DNA from: Burkholderia sp. MS389
GTDB lineage: Bacteria > Pseudomonadota > Gammaproteobacteria > Burkholderiales > Burkholderiaceae
Direction: 5' to 3'
NCBI RefSeq assembly: GCF_016899425.1
Contig: NZ_CP045996.1
Span: forward strand, 1,116,001-1,180,000
DNA: 64,000 nt
In this document: positions 1 to 8,732 of the stretch, piece by piece
How the letters are laid out: each line of letters begins with the position of its first letter
How positions within the stretch are numbered: the first letter of the stretch is position 1
Position numbers and translations under genes: made by a program
Notes under the pieces: generated by a model
What the model saw: the letters and a program-made list of their open reading frames with translations, nothing else
Told to the model about the DNA's origin: nothing
The model's database searches: none

Positions 1-229
1 ACACATCACATTCGCAAGTGCTCAACATCGAGGCCATGCCGGACAACGTATGCGCCTCGGCGACGATTTGCATACTTTCCACACTCGAGAAAATGTGACG
101 CAGGCCCTGCACTATCATCGGATAGGAGTCTGCGACGACAATATTTATCTTCCGTGTCGAAATAAAATCATCTGCATTCATGCCGGACGAAAACGAACTC
201 GAATAGCTCTCTCGATCAATAAAACTCAT
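1..229 (-). CDS. LuxR/RcsB-type response regulator, N-terminal part only (cut by left edge)
   Basis: Reading the - strand from ATG at 229 gives about 76 residues that run off the window edge without a stop. From residue 28 the sequence INIVVADSYPMIVQGLRHIF has the beta1-alpha1 layout of a CheY-like receiver, and IVAEAHTLSGM...CECDV matches alpha2/beta3 just before the phospho-acceptor. Family knowledge makes this the start of a FixJ/RcsB/BvgA-like regulator. The acidic pair is odd: the usual DD is D34-S35, and the usual H of DDHP is Y36. Start choice: ATG 229 has GGAA about 9 bases upstream; an in-frame ATG at 181 is the alternative and also leaves the receiver intact. The C-terminal helix-turn-helix lies outside the window, so the output domain is inferred. 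Confidence 0.7.
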   Translation of the reverse strand, partial: MSFIDRESYSSSFSSGMNADDFISTRKINIVVADSYPMIVQGLRHIFSSVESMQIVAEAHTLSGMASMLSTCECDV

Positions 230-673
230 CGATGGAAATTCCAAACATGACTATCAAAAAACTGTCGTGGCGACACCTCCGACACGACAGAAGGTATCAA
301 GTCACTGCGACAGTACGCTATCCCAAGCTGGAGATCGTGACACCGACGGTCGCGCGAAATCCAATGCCTGAACAATAGCGCTCGACATCGCCGCAAGGGA
401 CTAGAAAATTCTCATCGTCGGCGCGAAAAAAGCATATTCGTCGTGCATCATTGCGAAGACCATGGCGCGCGAAAGGCGCTTAGATGCGTTGGTAACCTAC
501 ATGCGCAGCCCGTCCGGTATGTGCACGTGGCTCATGCCTGCCGTTCTCAGCGCAGATGGCATGTCGCGCCCGATCGAATGGCATTGTTCGATCACGCGTC
601 ATGGGGTGCCCACTGGCGGAACGGCTTCCGGATCGCGAGGATTTCGGCTGGGTCGTGAACGCGTCGCCCACTG
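230..673. other. Intergenic stretch, no gene recognised
   Basis: There is no open frame with convincing codon use here. It should contain the promoter of the leftward response regulator. A short imperfect inverted repeat (GTCGTG ... CACGAC) is visible at about 264-288. I see no recognisable sigma-70 promoter or IS end. Confidence 0.4.
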
Positions 674-1186
674 TCAATACGGGATCAGGCGCGGGTGGTT
701 GATGGAGTCGAAGTACCACTCGCCCAGTTCGGAGAGGGGCTCTCGACGGCGGGAATGATCCCGTGTCGCTTCCCGCCAGTGCGCGAATTCAGCGTCGGTC
801 ATGTCAAGTCCTTCGGCCAAGCGCTCTACCGGCACTCCATGCTCGGCCTTGGCTTGCACGTTCGTGCGCATCGTTCGCACCGAGGTGTGCCCGCCACGGT
901 TGTGAGACTTCGTCACTGCCGTCGGGGCGGCAGCGTTGCGCACCGGGTCACGATGCGATACCTCATGCCGTGACATGGCATGCGAATACGGCCCCAGCGC
1001 CACCTCCACCTCTACGTCATCAGCGGCCGATACGCGCGCTGGTACCGATTGCCGCGTCGACACACCCGAGATGGAGCCCCGGTAAACGGTGCCTGGAGAT
1101 GGATGTGCTGGCCCGTTTTCGAGCACATGTGTCGCAAGGCAGCACGACGCCGCGAACGCAAGGCCAGCGGCAAGCGTCCGCCGCAA
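674..1186 (-). CDS. Hypothetical secreted or membrane-anchored protein, start uncertain
   Basis: Family not recognised. The last ~170 codons of a longer open frame have strongly GC-biased third positions, unlike its 5' part. A TTG at 1186 would give a signal-peptide-like start (LRRTLAAGLAFAASCCLA), then a low-complexity middle, then a compact charged C-terminus (MTDAEFAHWREATRDHSRR...SELGEWYFDSINHP). No ATG lies at a sensible place. An ATG at 1217 is in the wrong frame and could mean a 5' frameshift, so a decayed gene is possible. Neighbours are IS relics and a regulator. No function can be assigned. Confidence 0.35.
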   Translation of the reverse strand: MRRTLAAGLAFAASCCLATHVLENGPAHPSPGTVYRGSISGVSTRQSVPARVSAADDVEVEVALGPYSHAMSRHEVSHRDPVRNAAAPTAVTKSHNRGGHTSVRTMRTNVQAKAEHGVPVERLAEGLDMTDAEFAHWREATRDHSRRREPLSELGEWYFDSINHPRLIPY

Positions 1187-1779
1187 CGAACGGGACGCAG
1201 GACGCTGACGCAGCCATGCAGCGTTGCCGGATCCGAAATCCGCCGCGGACGCTTTTGCTTGCTCACGCGAGATTCCGTGGGAGCACAAGTCGAACACGCG
1301 TGGCCCGGGGCCGCCCCTTTTCTCACACATGCTACGGCACCGACCGTACGGCGGTGGCACATCCGAAAAAGGGGGCGTAAGCGGGAGCGCGAAACGACCG
1401 GTAATGTCCTGCATATCCGTATGTGAGCGACGATTCTGCCGACACGTGACGCGTCGCCCCTCCGTCAATTTGAATGAAGTGCCGAGTATCGCTGTGGGTT
1501 CCGACCGCCGTAAATCAGCCAAGGACGAATCAGCGCAATCCGGCGTCGGCCGATTCCCATCCGCCCCCGACTTGCATCCGCAGCAGCGTACTCAGGCGCA
1601 AGCACGATGGTGGCAGCCATCGCGAGCAGGACGCTCCCGGCAGCAGCATCTACGGAGTCGTGGCCGGTGCCTGGAGAATCACCATCGATGTCGGCTCCGC
1701 CGCAAGCACGCCAGTCGCTATGCTTGTCCAATGGGGTCGCGATTGATCTGGAATGCTTGTGCAGAACGCGCCCCTGTTA
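1187..1779. other. Region without a confident gene
   Basis: Several overlapping short frames exist on both strands. One - strand frame (about 1465-1640) has an alanine-rich hydrophobic stretch (SVLLAMAATIVLAPEYAAADA) that could be the remnant of an exported protein, but nothing ties it to a family. It ends abruptly against the transposase relic at about 1780, consistent with an insertion or deletion scar. Confidence 0.3.
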
Positions 1780-2173
1780 AACGCGATGATGCGTTCGTCT
1801 AGGCCGGTGAAGCGGCGCTTATGCTTGGGAATCAGGATCGGCTCGAAGCTGCTGTCGCGATCGCGGGGGACGTCGCCCCGGACCGGGCCGCGATCGGTGA
1901 TGACCGTTTCGCCGCTGGCGCCGTTGCGCTCGTTGGCCTAACCAGGCGGCTTGGACTGGCCCTGCAGGTAGCCAGATGCAGGTTCATCTCGGCGCCCATC
2001 GCGCGCTCGATGACTGTCTTGTTGAACGCCAGCATCAGGTCCGGCACCTCGGCAGGCGTCATCGGCCCCTTGACCAACTGGTTCAGCAGTGGCTTGGCCA
2101 ATTCAGGCAGCGGCCCCCGGGCCGCTGCCTTGGACGCCACCGTCTGCTTCTTCTTCATTGGCGGCATATCCAT
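1780..2173 (-). pseudogene. IS256-family transposase relic (frameshifted, truncated)
   Basis: The - strand frame from 2173 encodes MPPMKKKQTVASK...LLNQLVKGPMTPAEVPDLMLAFNKTVIERAMGAEMNLHL, the typical N-terminus of IS256-type (mutator) transposases. After MNLHL the reading frame shifts. The expected continuation (GQANERNGASGETVITDRGPVRGDV, then SFEPILIPKHKRRFTGLDERIIAF) is present in another frame down to about 1780, where homology stops. The catalytic DDE core is missing, so it is inactive. It separates the left-edge regulator from the tautomerase and BvgA-like genes, so it marks a rearrangement point. I could not identify its inverted repeats. Confidence 0.8.
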
Positions 2174-2222
2174 GATTTTTACACCTCATGACATGCCCGC
2201 CCACGAAATCACGGATAGGTCC

Positions 2223-2456
2223 TTAGTTAGAGGATTTGGCGCCTCTCATGCGTAGCATGTCGATCGTCTTCAACGTCACCTTGTGGCCTCCCGATGAGTA
2301 GAGCCCGTCCGACACTTCCTCCACAATGACGACCGTATGCGGACGAATATACTCTCCCGCTATTGCCGCAATCGCGTCGGTAACACCATCCATCATCTGC
2401 TGCGTCTTCTCTTGCGAAAACGCGCCTTTCAGCAGCTTCAAGGTGACAACTGGCAT
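2223..2456 (-). CDS. 4-oxalocrotonate tautomerase-family protein
   Basis: This is a 77-residue protein starting MPVVTLKLLKGAFSQEKTQQMM. Pro right after the initiator Met is the catalytic base of the tautomerase superfamily (Pro1 after Met removal). The length and the VVIVEEV beta-strand segment fit a small 4-OT/XylH-like enzyme, which isomerises enol to keto groups of 2-hydroxymuconate-like substrates. The C-terminal part is longer than in classical ~62-residue 4-OT. I chose ATG 2456 because GGGAGA lies 7 bases upstream and the family needs Pro second; an upstream in-frame start at 2612 would bury it. There is no catabolic operon nearby, so the substrate is unknown. Confidence 0.8.
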   Translation of the reverse strand: MPVVTLKLLKGAFSQEKTQQMMDGVTDAIAAIAGEYIRPHTVVIVEEVSDGLYSSGGHKVTLKTIDMLRMRGAKSSN

Positions 2457-2601
2457 TGCTTTTCTCCCATAGGAATTGCCATCACGGCTTTGGGGCGCCC
2501 ACATCACGAGGCGGGTACGTCCGGAATAAAGACCTTTCAGAGGAGTGCCGGCGTGGCATGGCGCGATCAAAAAACAATATAAAGTGATGCGCGCACTTTC
2601 G

Positions 2602-2624
2602 AAATCAGACAATTCTGATATTTA
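2602..2624. promoter_or_regulatory. Palindromic box upstream of the BvgA-like regulator
   Basis: AAATCAGACAATTCTGATAT is a near-perfect inverted repeat (ATCAGA...TCTGAT) about 100 bases before the ATG at 2723. The same box recurs before the fimbrial usher and, in weaker form, before each pilin cassette. The layout resembles a dimer site for a LuxR/RcsB-type regulator, so autoregulation is plausible. This is inference from recurrence and symmetry only. Confidence 0.5.
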
Positions 2625-2722
2625 TGAGAAGCGCACAGGCGTAATCTGGCTTTTTGGTTGGCGCACATCGGCCCCATATCATTTGGCAAACTCGGCCGAT
2701 ACTAATTAGTGGGGAGTCTGGA

Positions 2723-3364
2723 ATGGTATGCCGTGTTGTACTCGCAGACGACCATCCGATCATGCTGCTCGGCTGCCGCGTTCTGATCGAGCAGAACGGC
2801 CTCGAGGTCGTGGGGGAGGCTCGCGACTCCAGGGAGTTGATGTCGATCTTGGCACGCGTCGCGTGCGATGTCGTGATTACCGATTTCTCGATGCCTAACG
2901 CCGGACGTGTCGACGGATTGCCTATGCTCTCGATCATTCGACGAGAACACGCAGCCTTACCGGTCATCGTGCTCACAAACATGGCAAATGCCGGGCTGTT
3001 ACGCGCGATGTTGAACGAAGGTGTGCTGGGTATCGTCGAGAAAGGAGCGGAAAGGGCCGAACTGTTCGCCGCCGTCCGCGCCGCCCTGAGAGGGGCAGTC
3101 TACATCAGTGCCAAGCTGCAGCTCGAACTATCGAAGCTTGGGCTGACCGAAGCGGAAAGCCGGCGTGCTGCTAATTTGACTCCTCGAGAGCTCGAAGTGT
3201 TACGCCTTCTCGGCAGCGGTAAATCACCGGCTGAAGTCAGCCAGGTTCTCCATCGGACAATCAAAACGGTCAGCTGGGCCAAGATATCGGCAAAGCGCAA
3301 GCTTGGCCTCAAAAGCGATGCGGAACTCTACGAGTACGTCGCCAATCTCGGGCTCAACGGTTGA
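2723..3364 (+). CDS. BvgA/RcsB-like two-component response regulator (LuxR output)
   Basis: This is a 213-residue regulator. The receiver domain spans residues 1-~120: acidic pair D9-D10 (ADDHP), phospho-acceptor D54 (VITDFSMP), T85 and K107 (VEKG). The LuxR-type helix-turn-helix spans about 148-213 (LTPRELEVLRLLGSGKSPAEV...). Start ATG 2723 has GGGGAG 6 bases upstream; longer in-frame starts from 2654 lack a site and would add residues before the receiver. The BvgS-like hybrid kinase gene follows 141 bases downstream on the same strand, so the two are the likely cognate pair. A palindromic box lies about 100 bases upstream. By family role it should be phosphorylated through the Hpt domain of that kinase and control adhesin or fimbrial genes; the targets are inferred. 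Confidence 0.9.
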   Translation: MVCRVVLADDHPIMLLGCRVLIEQNGLEVVGEARDSRELMSILARVACDVVITDFSMPNAGRVDGLPMLSIIRREHAALPVIVLTNMANAGLLRAMLNEGVLGIVEKGAERAELFAAVRAALRGAVYISAKLQLELSKLGLTEAESRRAANLTPRELEVLRLLGSGKSPAEVSQVLHRTIKTVSWAKISAKRKLGLKSDAELYEYVANLGLNG

Positions 3365-3505
3365 CACTACCCTCCTCGCTGCGAGCGCCATTGGACGTCA
3401 CGGTTCTCCCGGCTCAGGATCCATGCCCCAAAGCGATGAGGTACACGGCGCGTTGAAACGCCGTATACGGCGCGCGTTGCAACGTACTCCACATAATCCG
3501 TTATT

Positions 3506-6500
3506 TTGAAGAATACCTTTTGGATAAGTGCCCGGTCGAGCAGTCTCATTGCCATAGTCGTCCTGACTATGAGTCTGATCGATTCGGCAACGGTTGAAAA
3601 TATCGAAGCATCAGCGCTTCGGTTGACGCTACCTTCGCCGACAAACCCGGTGTCGCCGCCGCAGATTCCTGACGAGGCCCACGGTTTGGCGCTCACGGCA
3701 GATGAGCGACGCTGGCTGGCTTCGCTGCCTCCGATCAAACTTGGCATTGACCCTGACTGGGCACCGATCGCCTACATTGATGCCAATGGTCGCCCGAGTG
3801 GCATCGTCGCCGACTATCTGGCGTATATCTCGAAATCCCTTGGCATCCGCTTCGCACTGGTGAAAACGAAGTCGTGGGCAGAGACCTTGTCCCTGGCGCG
3901 ATCAGGTGAAGTGGATGCCGCCGCGCCTGTCAATGCACCGACGGGGCACGGCGACGACTTGCTCTACAGCACCCCGTTTATTACCCTTCCCGACGTCATC
4001 GTTACCCGTCCCCACGCGCTGCCGCAAGGCATCGTCGATCTCGCTGGCCGTCGAATCGTTATTTCGGATCCAAGCGAGCTTCCCGCTCAGGTATTGCGCC
4101 AACTGCCAGACGCCGATATTGCCGTGGCCGCGAACGCCTATCACGCGATGCAAGAGGTAGCGGAGGGGCGCGCCGACGCGTATCTCGGAAACGCAGCGAT
4201 CGTCGATTTCAACATCAGGAGCTACTTTCCGGGTGCTCTCAAGATTGCATCACCTGCCAATATCGAGAGTCGGTTGACCATTTCAATAAACCGCCGCTAT
4301 GAGAGACTGGTACCTATAATTAATCATGCGATCGCCGCGATGCCAAAAATGGAGCAGCAACGGATTCGAAGCCGTTGGCTTTGGCCTCGCTATTCAGTCG
4401 GACTGCCATGGAGGACCTTCGAGCTTACGTTACTAGGCGCTGCGATCATATTGGCGATCATTATCATCGCGTACATCCGGCTTCGTCACGAAGTCCGTCA
4501 GCGGCTGGCGGTCGAGCATGAGCTGGCAGACCAGCTTAGCTTTCGTGAAGCGCTAATGGAGTCACTACCGTATCCGCTGGCCGCCAAAGATAGTGCGAAC
4601 CGATATATCGCGCTCAACCATGCCTATGAAACCGCATTCTCGGTGAAGCGCGAGGACTTGATTGGTCGAACAACGCTGGAAGCTTTACCGGTGGAGCCCG
4701 CATGGAGTATGCAAATCCACACGATGAGCGAGCAAGTCCAGGATCAAAATCGAGCCCATCATGCCGAGGTCAACCTGATGGACGGCGACCATAAGCTGCG
4801 ATCCTGGTTGTACTGGATGCATCCGTTTCAATTACCAAGCGGAAAACCAGGCGGCCTTCTCGTGACGTTGGTCGATGTGACGACCATTCGCGACGCAGAA
4901 CAACGTGCGCGTGCTCTGGATCAACGTTTAAGACGCGTGACTTCTCATCTTCCGGTGGTCGTCTTCGAACTTCGTCGTACACCGGATGGTGCGCTAAGGT
5001 TTCCTTATGTAGGTGGTAATACGCGTGCCATGTGGGATCTGGATGCGCCGACGATGGAAGCCGATGCGCTTGCGGCGCTCTCGCGGGTTCACCCCGACGA
5101 CAGGTCTCTCATTAAAACCGCCGTCGAGTACTCGGCGCTTACCATGACGCCGATCTCCATCGATTTTCGATGTGTGTCACATGGCCGCGAGCGATGGATC
5201 CACACCGAAGCGACGCCGCAAACGGAGCCAGACGGCATGATGTTCTGGAGCGGAGTCTGGTCGGACGTCACTCACGCGAAGGCGCAGGGGGAAGAGCTCG
5301 CCCGCGCGAAAGAAGCGGCTGAAATAGCGGCAGCGTCAAAGTCGCGTTTTCTCGCCACCATGAGCCACGAGATCCGCACGCCGATGAACGGGATCATAGG
5401 GATGTTGGAACTGTTGCACCACGAATCGTTGAACACAAAGCAGCAACGGATGCTTCACATGATCGGGGAATCTGCGATGACGTTGATGCAGATTCTCGAC
5501 GACGTTCTCGATTTCTCAAAGATAGATGCCGGACACTTGGAGATCGTGACGGAGCCGACTGATCTACGGGCGCTCGTGGACGGCGTCAGCGCCATAGCCT
5601 CTACGTTGGCTCACGATAAGGGTCTTATCGTTCGTAATTCCGTCAGTAACCAACTTGCCGCCGAATTGAAAGTCGACGGCCTGCGGCTTCGCCAGATTCT
5701 CATCAATCTGATAAGCAACGCGATCAAGTTCACGGAAAACGGCGAGGTCGGCATCAGCATCTCGGTCTTCGACCAACGGCAGGCATGCCAACGTGTGCAG
5801 TTCACGGTACATGATACGGGCATCGGCATCGCGCCCGCGCAACTGCAATGCCTGTTTGCGCCTTTCACGCAGGCCGACACTTCGATCGTACGCCGCTTCG
5901 GCGGCACTGGATTGGGTTTGGCCATTTGCAAACGCTTGGTCGAGCTGATGCATGGATCCATTCACATTGAGAGCACGCCGGGTTTCGGCACTCGAGTCAC
6001 GGTTGAACTGGACCTGGACGTACAGCTGCAGATCCGTTCCACGCCGCTAGCGGGAAAACATGCACATATCGCGTCGTCCGACCCGGCGCTAGCCGCATCG
6101 TTACGCGAACTCTTGACACCGCTAGGTATCATCCCTGCGGGAGCCGCCTCACAGGCCGACATACACTTTGTCGACGAAAGTCGACTCGAGGCAATCGATA
6201 ACGACAAGCCAGCTATCGGACTAACGGCCGACCCGATTCCAACGGGCTACGAGATCTCGGCTGACGGCACGTGTCGGCTCAGCCACAATCCGTTGATGTA
6301 CTCCGCGGTCGAAGCACTTTGTCTACACGTCGCCGGTGCAACTCGATCCGCCGCGACCGATATCCGGCATCTGCAGGTCGAATATCAAACGTCGGGAATT
6401 CAAGTTCTTGTCGTCGACGACCATCCGGTCAATCGCCTGGTCATCAAGGCGCAACTTGAACGACTCGGTTATACCGCTGTTGCGGTATCCAACGGCATGG

Positions 6501-7120
6501 ACGCACTCCGAGTACTGGACGATTCCGACTTCGCATTGATACTCACCGATTGCGCGATGCCGGAGATGGACGGCTATGAATTGACGAAACGCATCCGCTC
6601 CCGGGAACATCGATCACGGGATACCCCCATTGTTGCCTTGACTGCAAGCGCGTTGCCCGATGAAGCAATCCGATGCGCGGAAGCCGGCATGGACGGCCTG
6701 CTCGTCAAACCGACAACCTTGGCCGTGCTGCGTGACAAACTCGCGCATTGGATTGGAATTTCGCCTTGCTCGACCCGGACAGACTCGACGAGCAGTCTGG
6801 CCCGGAATTTCTCGCCCGAAGAAGGCGCATACCCGCCGATATTGATTCAAGGGTTCGTGACAGAGACCTTGAAGGATATTGCTTTCCTTCAGGCAGCAGT
6901 AGCCGACAAAAACGCGGTAGCCGCCGCCGACCGCATCCATCGGATAGCTGGCGCAAGCAAATTGTTCGGCTCAGGTGCTTTGGGGGATTACGGGGAAAAA
7001 CTGGCCGGCCAACTTCGGCTGGGTGACCTCTCGGGTCACGAGGCGGCACTGGCGATCTTTTGCACCAAAGTCGAACAACTCATCACACGGCTTAACAAGG
7101 CACGCACCCGTGGCGAGTGA
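3506..7120 (+). CDS. BvgS/EvgS-like hybrid sensor kinase (VFT-TM-PAS-HisKA-HATPase-REC-Hpt)
   Basis: This 1204-residue unorthodox kinase carries every step of a four-step phosphorelay. In order: an N-terminal membrane or signal segment (~11-25), one periplasmic Venus-flytrap (SBP_bac_3-like) domain (~70-295), a transmembrane helix (LLGAAIILAIIIIAYI, ~312-327), PAS-like regions (~345-600), HisKA with H621 (MSHEIRTPMNG), HATPase (NLISNAIKF, DTGIGI, GGTGLGL), a receiver with D1015 (LTDCAMPEMDG), and an Hpt with H1145 (HRIAGAS). BvgS has two flytrap domains; I see one. The start is TTG 3506: a stop lies at 3494, no ATG precedes the hydrophobic segment, and no strong ribosome site is visible. Its 3' end overlaps the opposing permease gene by 150 bases. 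Confidence 0.92.
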   Translation: MKNTFWISARSSSLIAIVVLTMSLIDSATVENIEASALRLTLPSPTNPVSPPQIPDEAHGLALTADERRWLASLPPIKLGIDPDWAPIAYIDANGRPSGIVADYLAYISKSLGIRFALVKTKSWAETLSLARSGEVDAAAPVNAPTGHGDDLLYSTPFITLPDVIVTRPHALPQGIVDLAGRRIVISDPSELPAQVLRQLPDADIAVAANAYHAMQEVAEGRADAYLGNAAIVDFNIRSYFPGALKIASPANIESRLTISINRRYERLVPIINHAIAAMPKMEQQRIRSRWLWPRYSVGLPWRTFELTLLGAAIILAIIIIAYIRLRHEVRQRLAVEHELADQLSFREALMESLPYPLAAKDSANRYIALNHAYETAFSVKREDLIGRTTLEALPVEPAWSMQIHTMSEQVQDQNRAHHAEVNLMDGDHKLRSWLYWMHPFQLPSGKPGGLLVTLVDVTTIRDAEQRARALDQRLRRVTSHLPVVVFELRRTPDGALRFPYVGGNTRAMWDLDAPTMEADALAALSRVHPDDRSLIKTAVEYSALTMTPISIDFRCVSHGRERWIHTEATPQTEPDGMMFWSGVWSDVTHAKAQGEELARAKEAAEIAAASKSRFLATMSHEIRTPMNGIIGMLELLHHESLNTKQQRMLHMIGESAMTLMQILDDVLDFSKIDAGHLEIVTEPTDLRALVDGVSAIASTLAHDKGLIVRNSVSNQLAAELKVDGLRLRQILINLISNAIKFTENGEVGISISVFDQRQACQRVQFTVHDTGIGIAPAQLQCLFAPFTQADTSIVRRFGGTGLGLAICKRLVELMHGSIHIESTPGFGTRVTVELDLDVQLQIRSTPLAGKHAHIASSDPALAASLRELLTPLGIIPAGAASQADIHFVDESRLEAIDNDKPAIGLTADPIPTGYEISADGTCRLSHNPLMYSAVEALCLHVAGATRSAATDIRHLQVEYQTSGIQVLVVDDHPVNRLVIKAQLERLGYTAVAVSNGMDALRVLDDSDFALILTDCAMPEMDGYELTKRIRSREHRSRDTPIVALTASALPDEAIRCAEAGMDGLLVKPTTLAVLRDKLAHWIGISPCSTRTDSTSSLARNFSPEEGAYPPILIQGFVTETLKDIAFLQAAVADKNAVAAADRIHRIAGASKLFGSGALGDYGEKLAGQLRLGDLSGHEAALAIFCTKVEQLITRLNKARTRGE

Positions 7121-7924
7121 TCCGCCATGTCGAAACACGCCGGATTTCCAGATCATTTGCGCCGCTGCGACGAGCACGAACAGCAGGACGACCTTCCTGA
7201 AAATTTCAGGGGACATCTTGTCCCGCAGCGGACGAACCAGCCACATGCCGGCAATCGCTGGCAGCGTGGCGGCCGCCGAGATCGCGAGATCCGCACCGCT
7301 CGCCTGCGCCGCGCCGCTGAACGTAGTGAGCAGCGTGACGACCGAAACCACGAGGATGATCGCGATCTGCTTCGTAAACGCCCGGCCGCTCGCGCCGGAC
7401 GAAATCAGGTAAGTGGCCAGCAACGGGCCGGGAACCGATGCAATGCTCTCCGTCACTGCCGCACCGAAGCCGAGCGCGAAACCAACAGGTTGGCGCCACG
7501 CGGGTGCCAAATTGAACTTCGGTGCCGCGAGCATCAGTGTCGCGACCACAATCAGTACTGCGCCAGAGGCTGCCTGTGCGTGACCCGAGTTCAGCGAAAG
7601 CAGGATCGCCACGCCGACGATATTACCTAACACCGTCCCCGCGATCGGCGCGGCGATCTTCCGCGCCGTCGCAAGCACCTGGCCACCTTCGAGCGCCTGC
7701 GGAATGTTGCCGAGAATGATCGGCATGGACAGCAGCAATACTGCATCCCGAATCGGCATGAACTGGCTGACGATCGGCATCGCGATCAGCGGCACGCCGA
7801 TGCCGGTAATGCCCTTGGCCATTCCGCCCAGTACAAGCGCAACAACGATCCCGATTAGGTCGAATGTCGGAAGCACCTGCAGGCTGGAAGCCAGCACCCC
7901 TTCTGCCACATTGAATTGCATCAT
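6971..7924 (-). CDS. TSUP (TauE/SafE) family permease with extra C-terminal tail
   Basis: A 317-residue polytopic membrane protein. The N-terminal half has DLIGIVVALVLGGMAKGITGIGVPLIAMPI, the glycine/proline-rich signature of TSUP carriers, and the second half repeats it (AVTESIASVPGPLLATYLISSG). The family exports or takes up sulfite, sulfoacetate or other organic anions; the substrate is unknown here. The family-like part ends near residue 267 (MIWKSGVFR). About 50 further hydrophilic residues are antisense to the end of the hybrid kinase gene, as if the native stop was lost when the two genes were brought together. The start is MM at 7924/7921, without a strong ribosome site. Confidence 0.85.
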   Translation of the reverse strand: MMQFNVAEGVLASSLQVLPTFDLIGIVVALVLGGMAKGITGIGVPLIAMPIVSQFMPIRDAVLLLSMPIILGNIPQALEGGQVLATARKIAAPIAGTVLGNIVGVAILLSLNSGHAQAASGAVLIVVATLMLAAPKFNLAPAWRQPVGFALGFGAAVTESIASVPGPLLATYLISSGASGRAFTKQIAIILVVSVVTLLTTFSGAAQASGADLAISAAATLPAIAGMWLVRPLRDKMSPEIFRKVVLLFVLVAAAQMIWKSGVFRHGGSLATGACLVKPCDELFDFGAKDRQCRLVTREVTQPKLAGQFFPVIPQST

Positions 7925-8015
7925 TGAATGACGTGTCTCGGCATATCTGTCAGCAGTCGATGTCGATCGCGCCTGTAGGGATCAACCACGCCCCAAGTTG
8001 CCATGAAATAACCGG

Positions 8016-8732
8016 TTAATTCCGCCGTCCAAATGAGCGAGCCGCGCACGACTCAAAATCTCGCCTCAGCACGGTCAAATCAGTCTTGACGCTCCAATAC
8101 CGCATCACGCGCAATCCGATGGCCCGCGCAACATCATCTTCCAACAAATCATCTCGTCGGGTATATTGCCACGCATTCGACCTATCATCCAACTCAATAG
8201 CATACAACAAACCACCATCGCTCCCACGAACCGCGAAATCGAAAACCTTTTTATTATATGATTTTATATCCGATTTATCATTATGCTCAACATCAACGAG
8301 CTCTTTCAAAGCAACTTGCTTGAAAATGTCCGCCTCCGGCAATGCAGTGCACAATCGATCATAAAACTCTGACTCCTGCGCAGCGGTAAGTGTCCGATGT
8401 CCATGAGGAGCTGCCCCCGCGAGCAAAGGTTTCGGCTCGCTTTTTATCATTGGACCGCGCCTCGCGGTGAGCTTATCCGTGCAGTCAGGATGACTTCCGA
8501 CGTCAGGCACTGCCGTTCCGGCCGCTCGTCCACGCTCCACAAGCAACTCGCCCTCGAACTGCGCACGCCCCGGCTCGAGCGGCTCAACTCCCTTCGCAAG
8601 ACTTTGACGCTCGGCCCCCGAACCACTTTCCGATTGCCGCCTATATTTTCGCGAACGCCTTACCCCGTTCACGCCAAGAGCGACAAAAGCCGTACCGACA
8701 ATCTCAAGAAAAACCAGCAACAGAACCATCAT
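8016..8732 (-). CDS. DUF2726-type protein with N-terminal membrane anchor
   Basis: This 238-residue protein has a hydrophobic N-terminus (MMVLLLVFLEIVGTAFVALGV), a charged linker of about 80 residues, then a C-terminal domain (about 115-238) resembling DUF2726: LTAAQESEFYDRLCTALP...FKQVALKELVDV...FDFAVRGSDGGLLYAIELDD...RRDDLLEDDVARAIGLRVMRYW. The FDF...AIELDD...spaced-acid pattern is like the PD-(D/E)XK nuclease-fold core reported for that family; catalytic function is not shown. There is no ribosome site of note upstream of 8732. It is transcribed towards the permease gene, 91 bases away, and is separated from the adhesin gene by that gene's terminator. Assignment is by motif pattern. Confidence 0.7.
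   Translation of the reverse strand: MMVLLLVFLEIVGTAFVALGVNGVRRSRKYRRQSESGSGAERQSLAKGVEPLEPGRAQFEGELLVERGRAAGTAVPDVGSHPDCTDKLTARRGPMIKSEPKPLLAGAAPHGHRTLTAAQESEFYDRLCTALPEADIFKQVALKELVDVEHNDKSDIKSYNKKVFDFAVRGSDGGLLYAIELDDRSNAWQYTRRDDLLEDDVARAIGLRVMRYWSVKTDLTVLRRDFESCAARSFGRRN

Noticed and set aside
1465..1731. - strand ORF of 88 codons with an Ala-rich hydrophobic segment
   Set aside because: No ribosome site, no family similarity, ends against the IS relic; kept only as a note on the gap.
2654..2722. Longer start for the BvgA-like regulator
   Set aside because: ATG 2723 has GGGGAG at good spacing and begins right at the receiver; the extension is not family-like.
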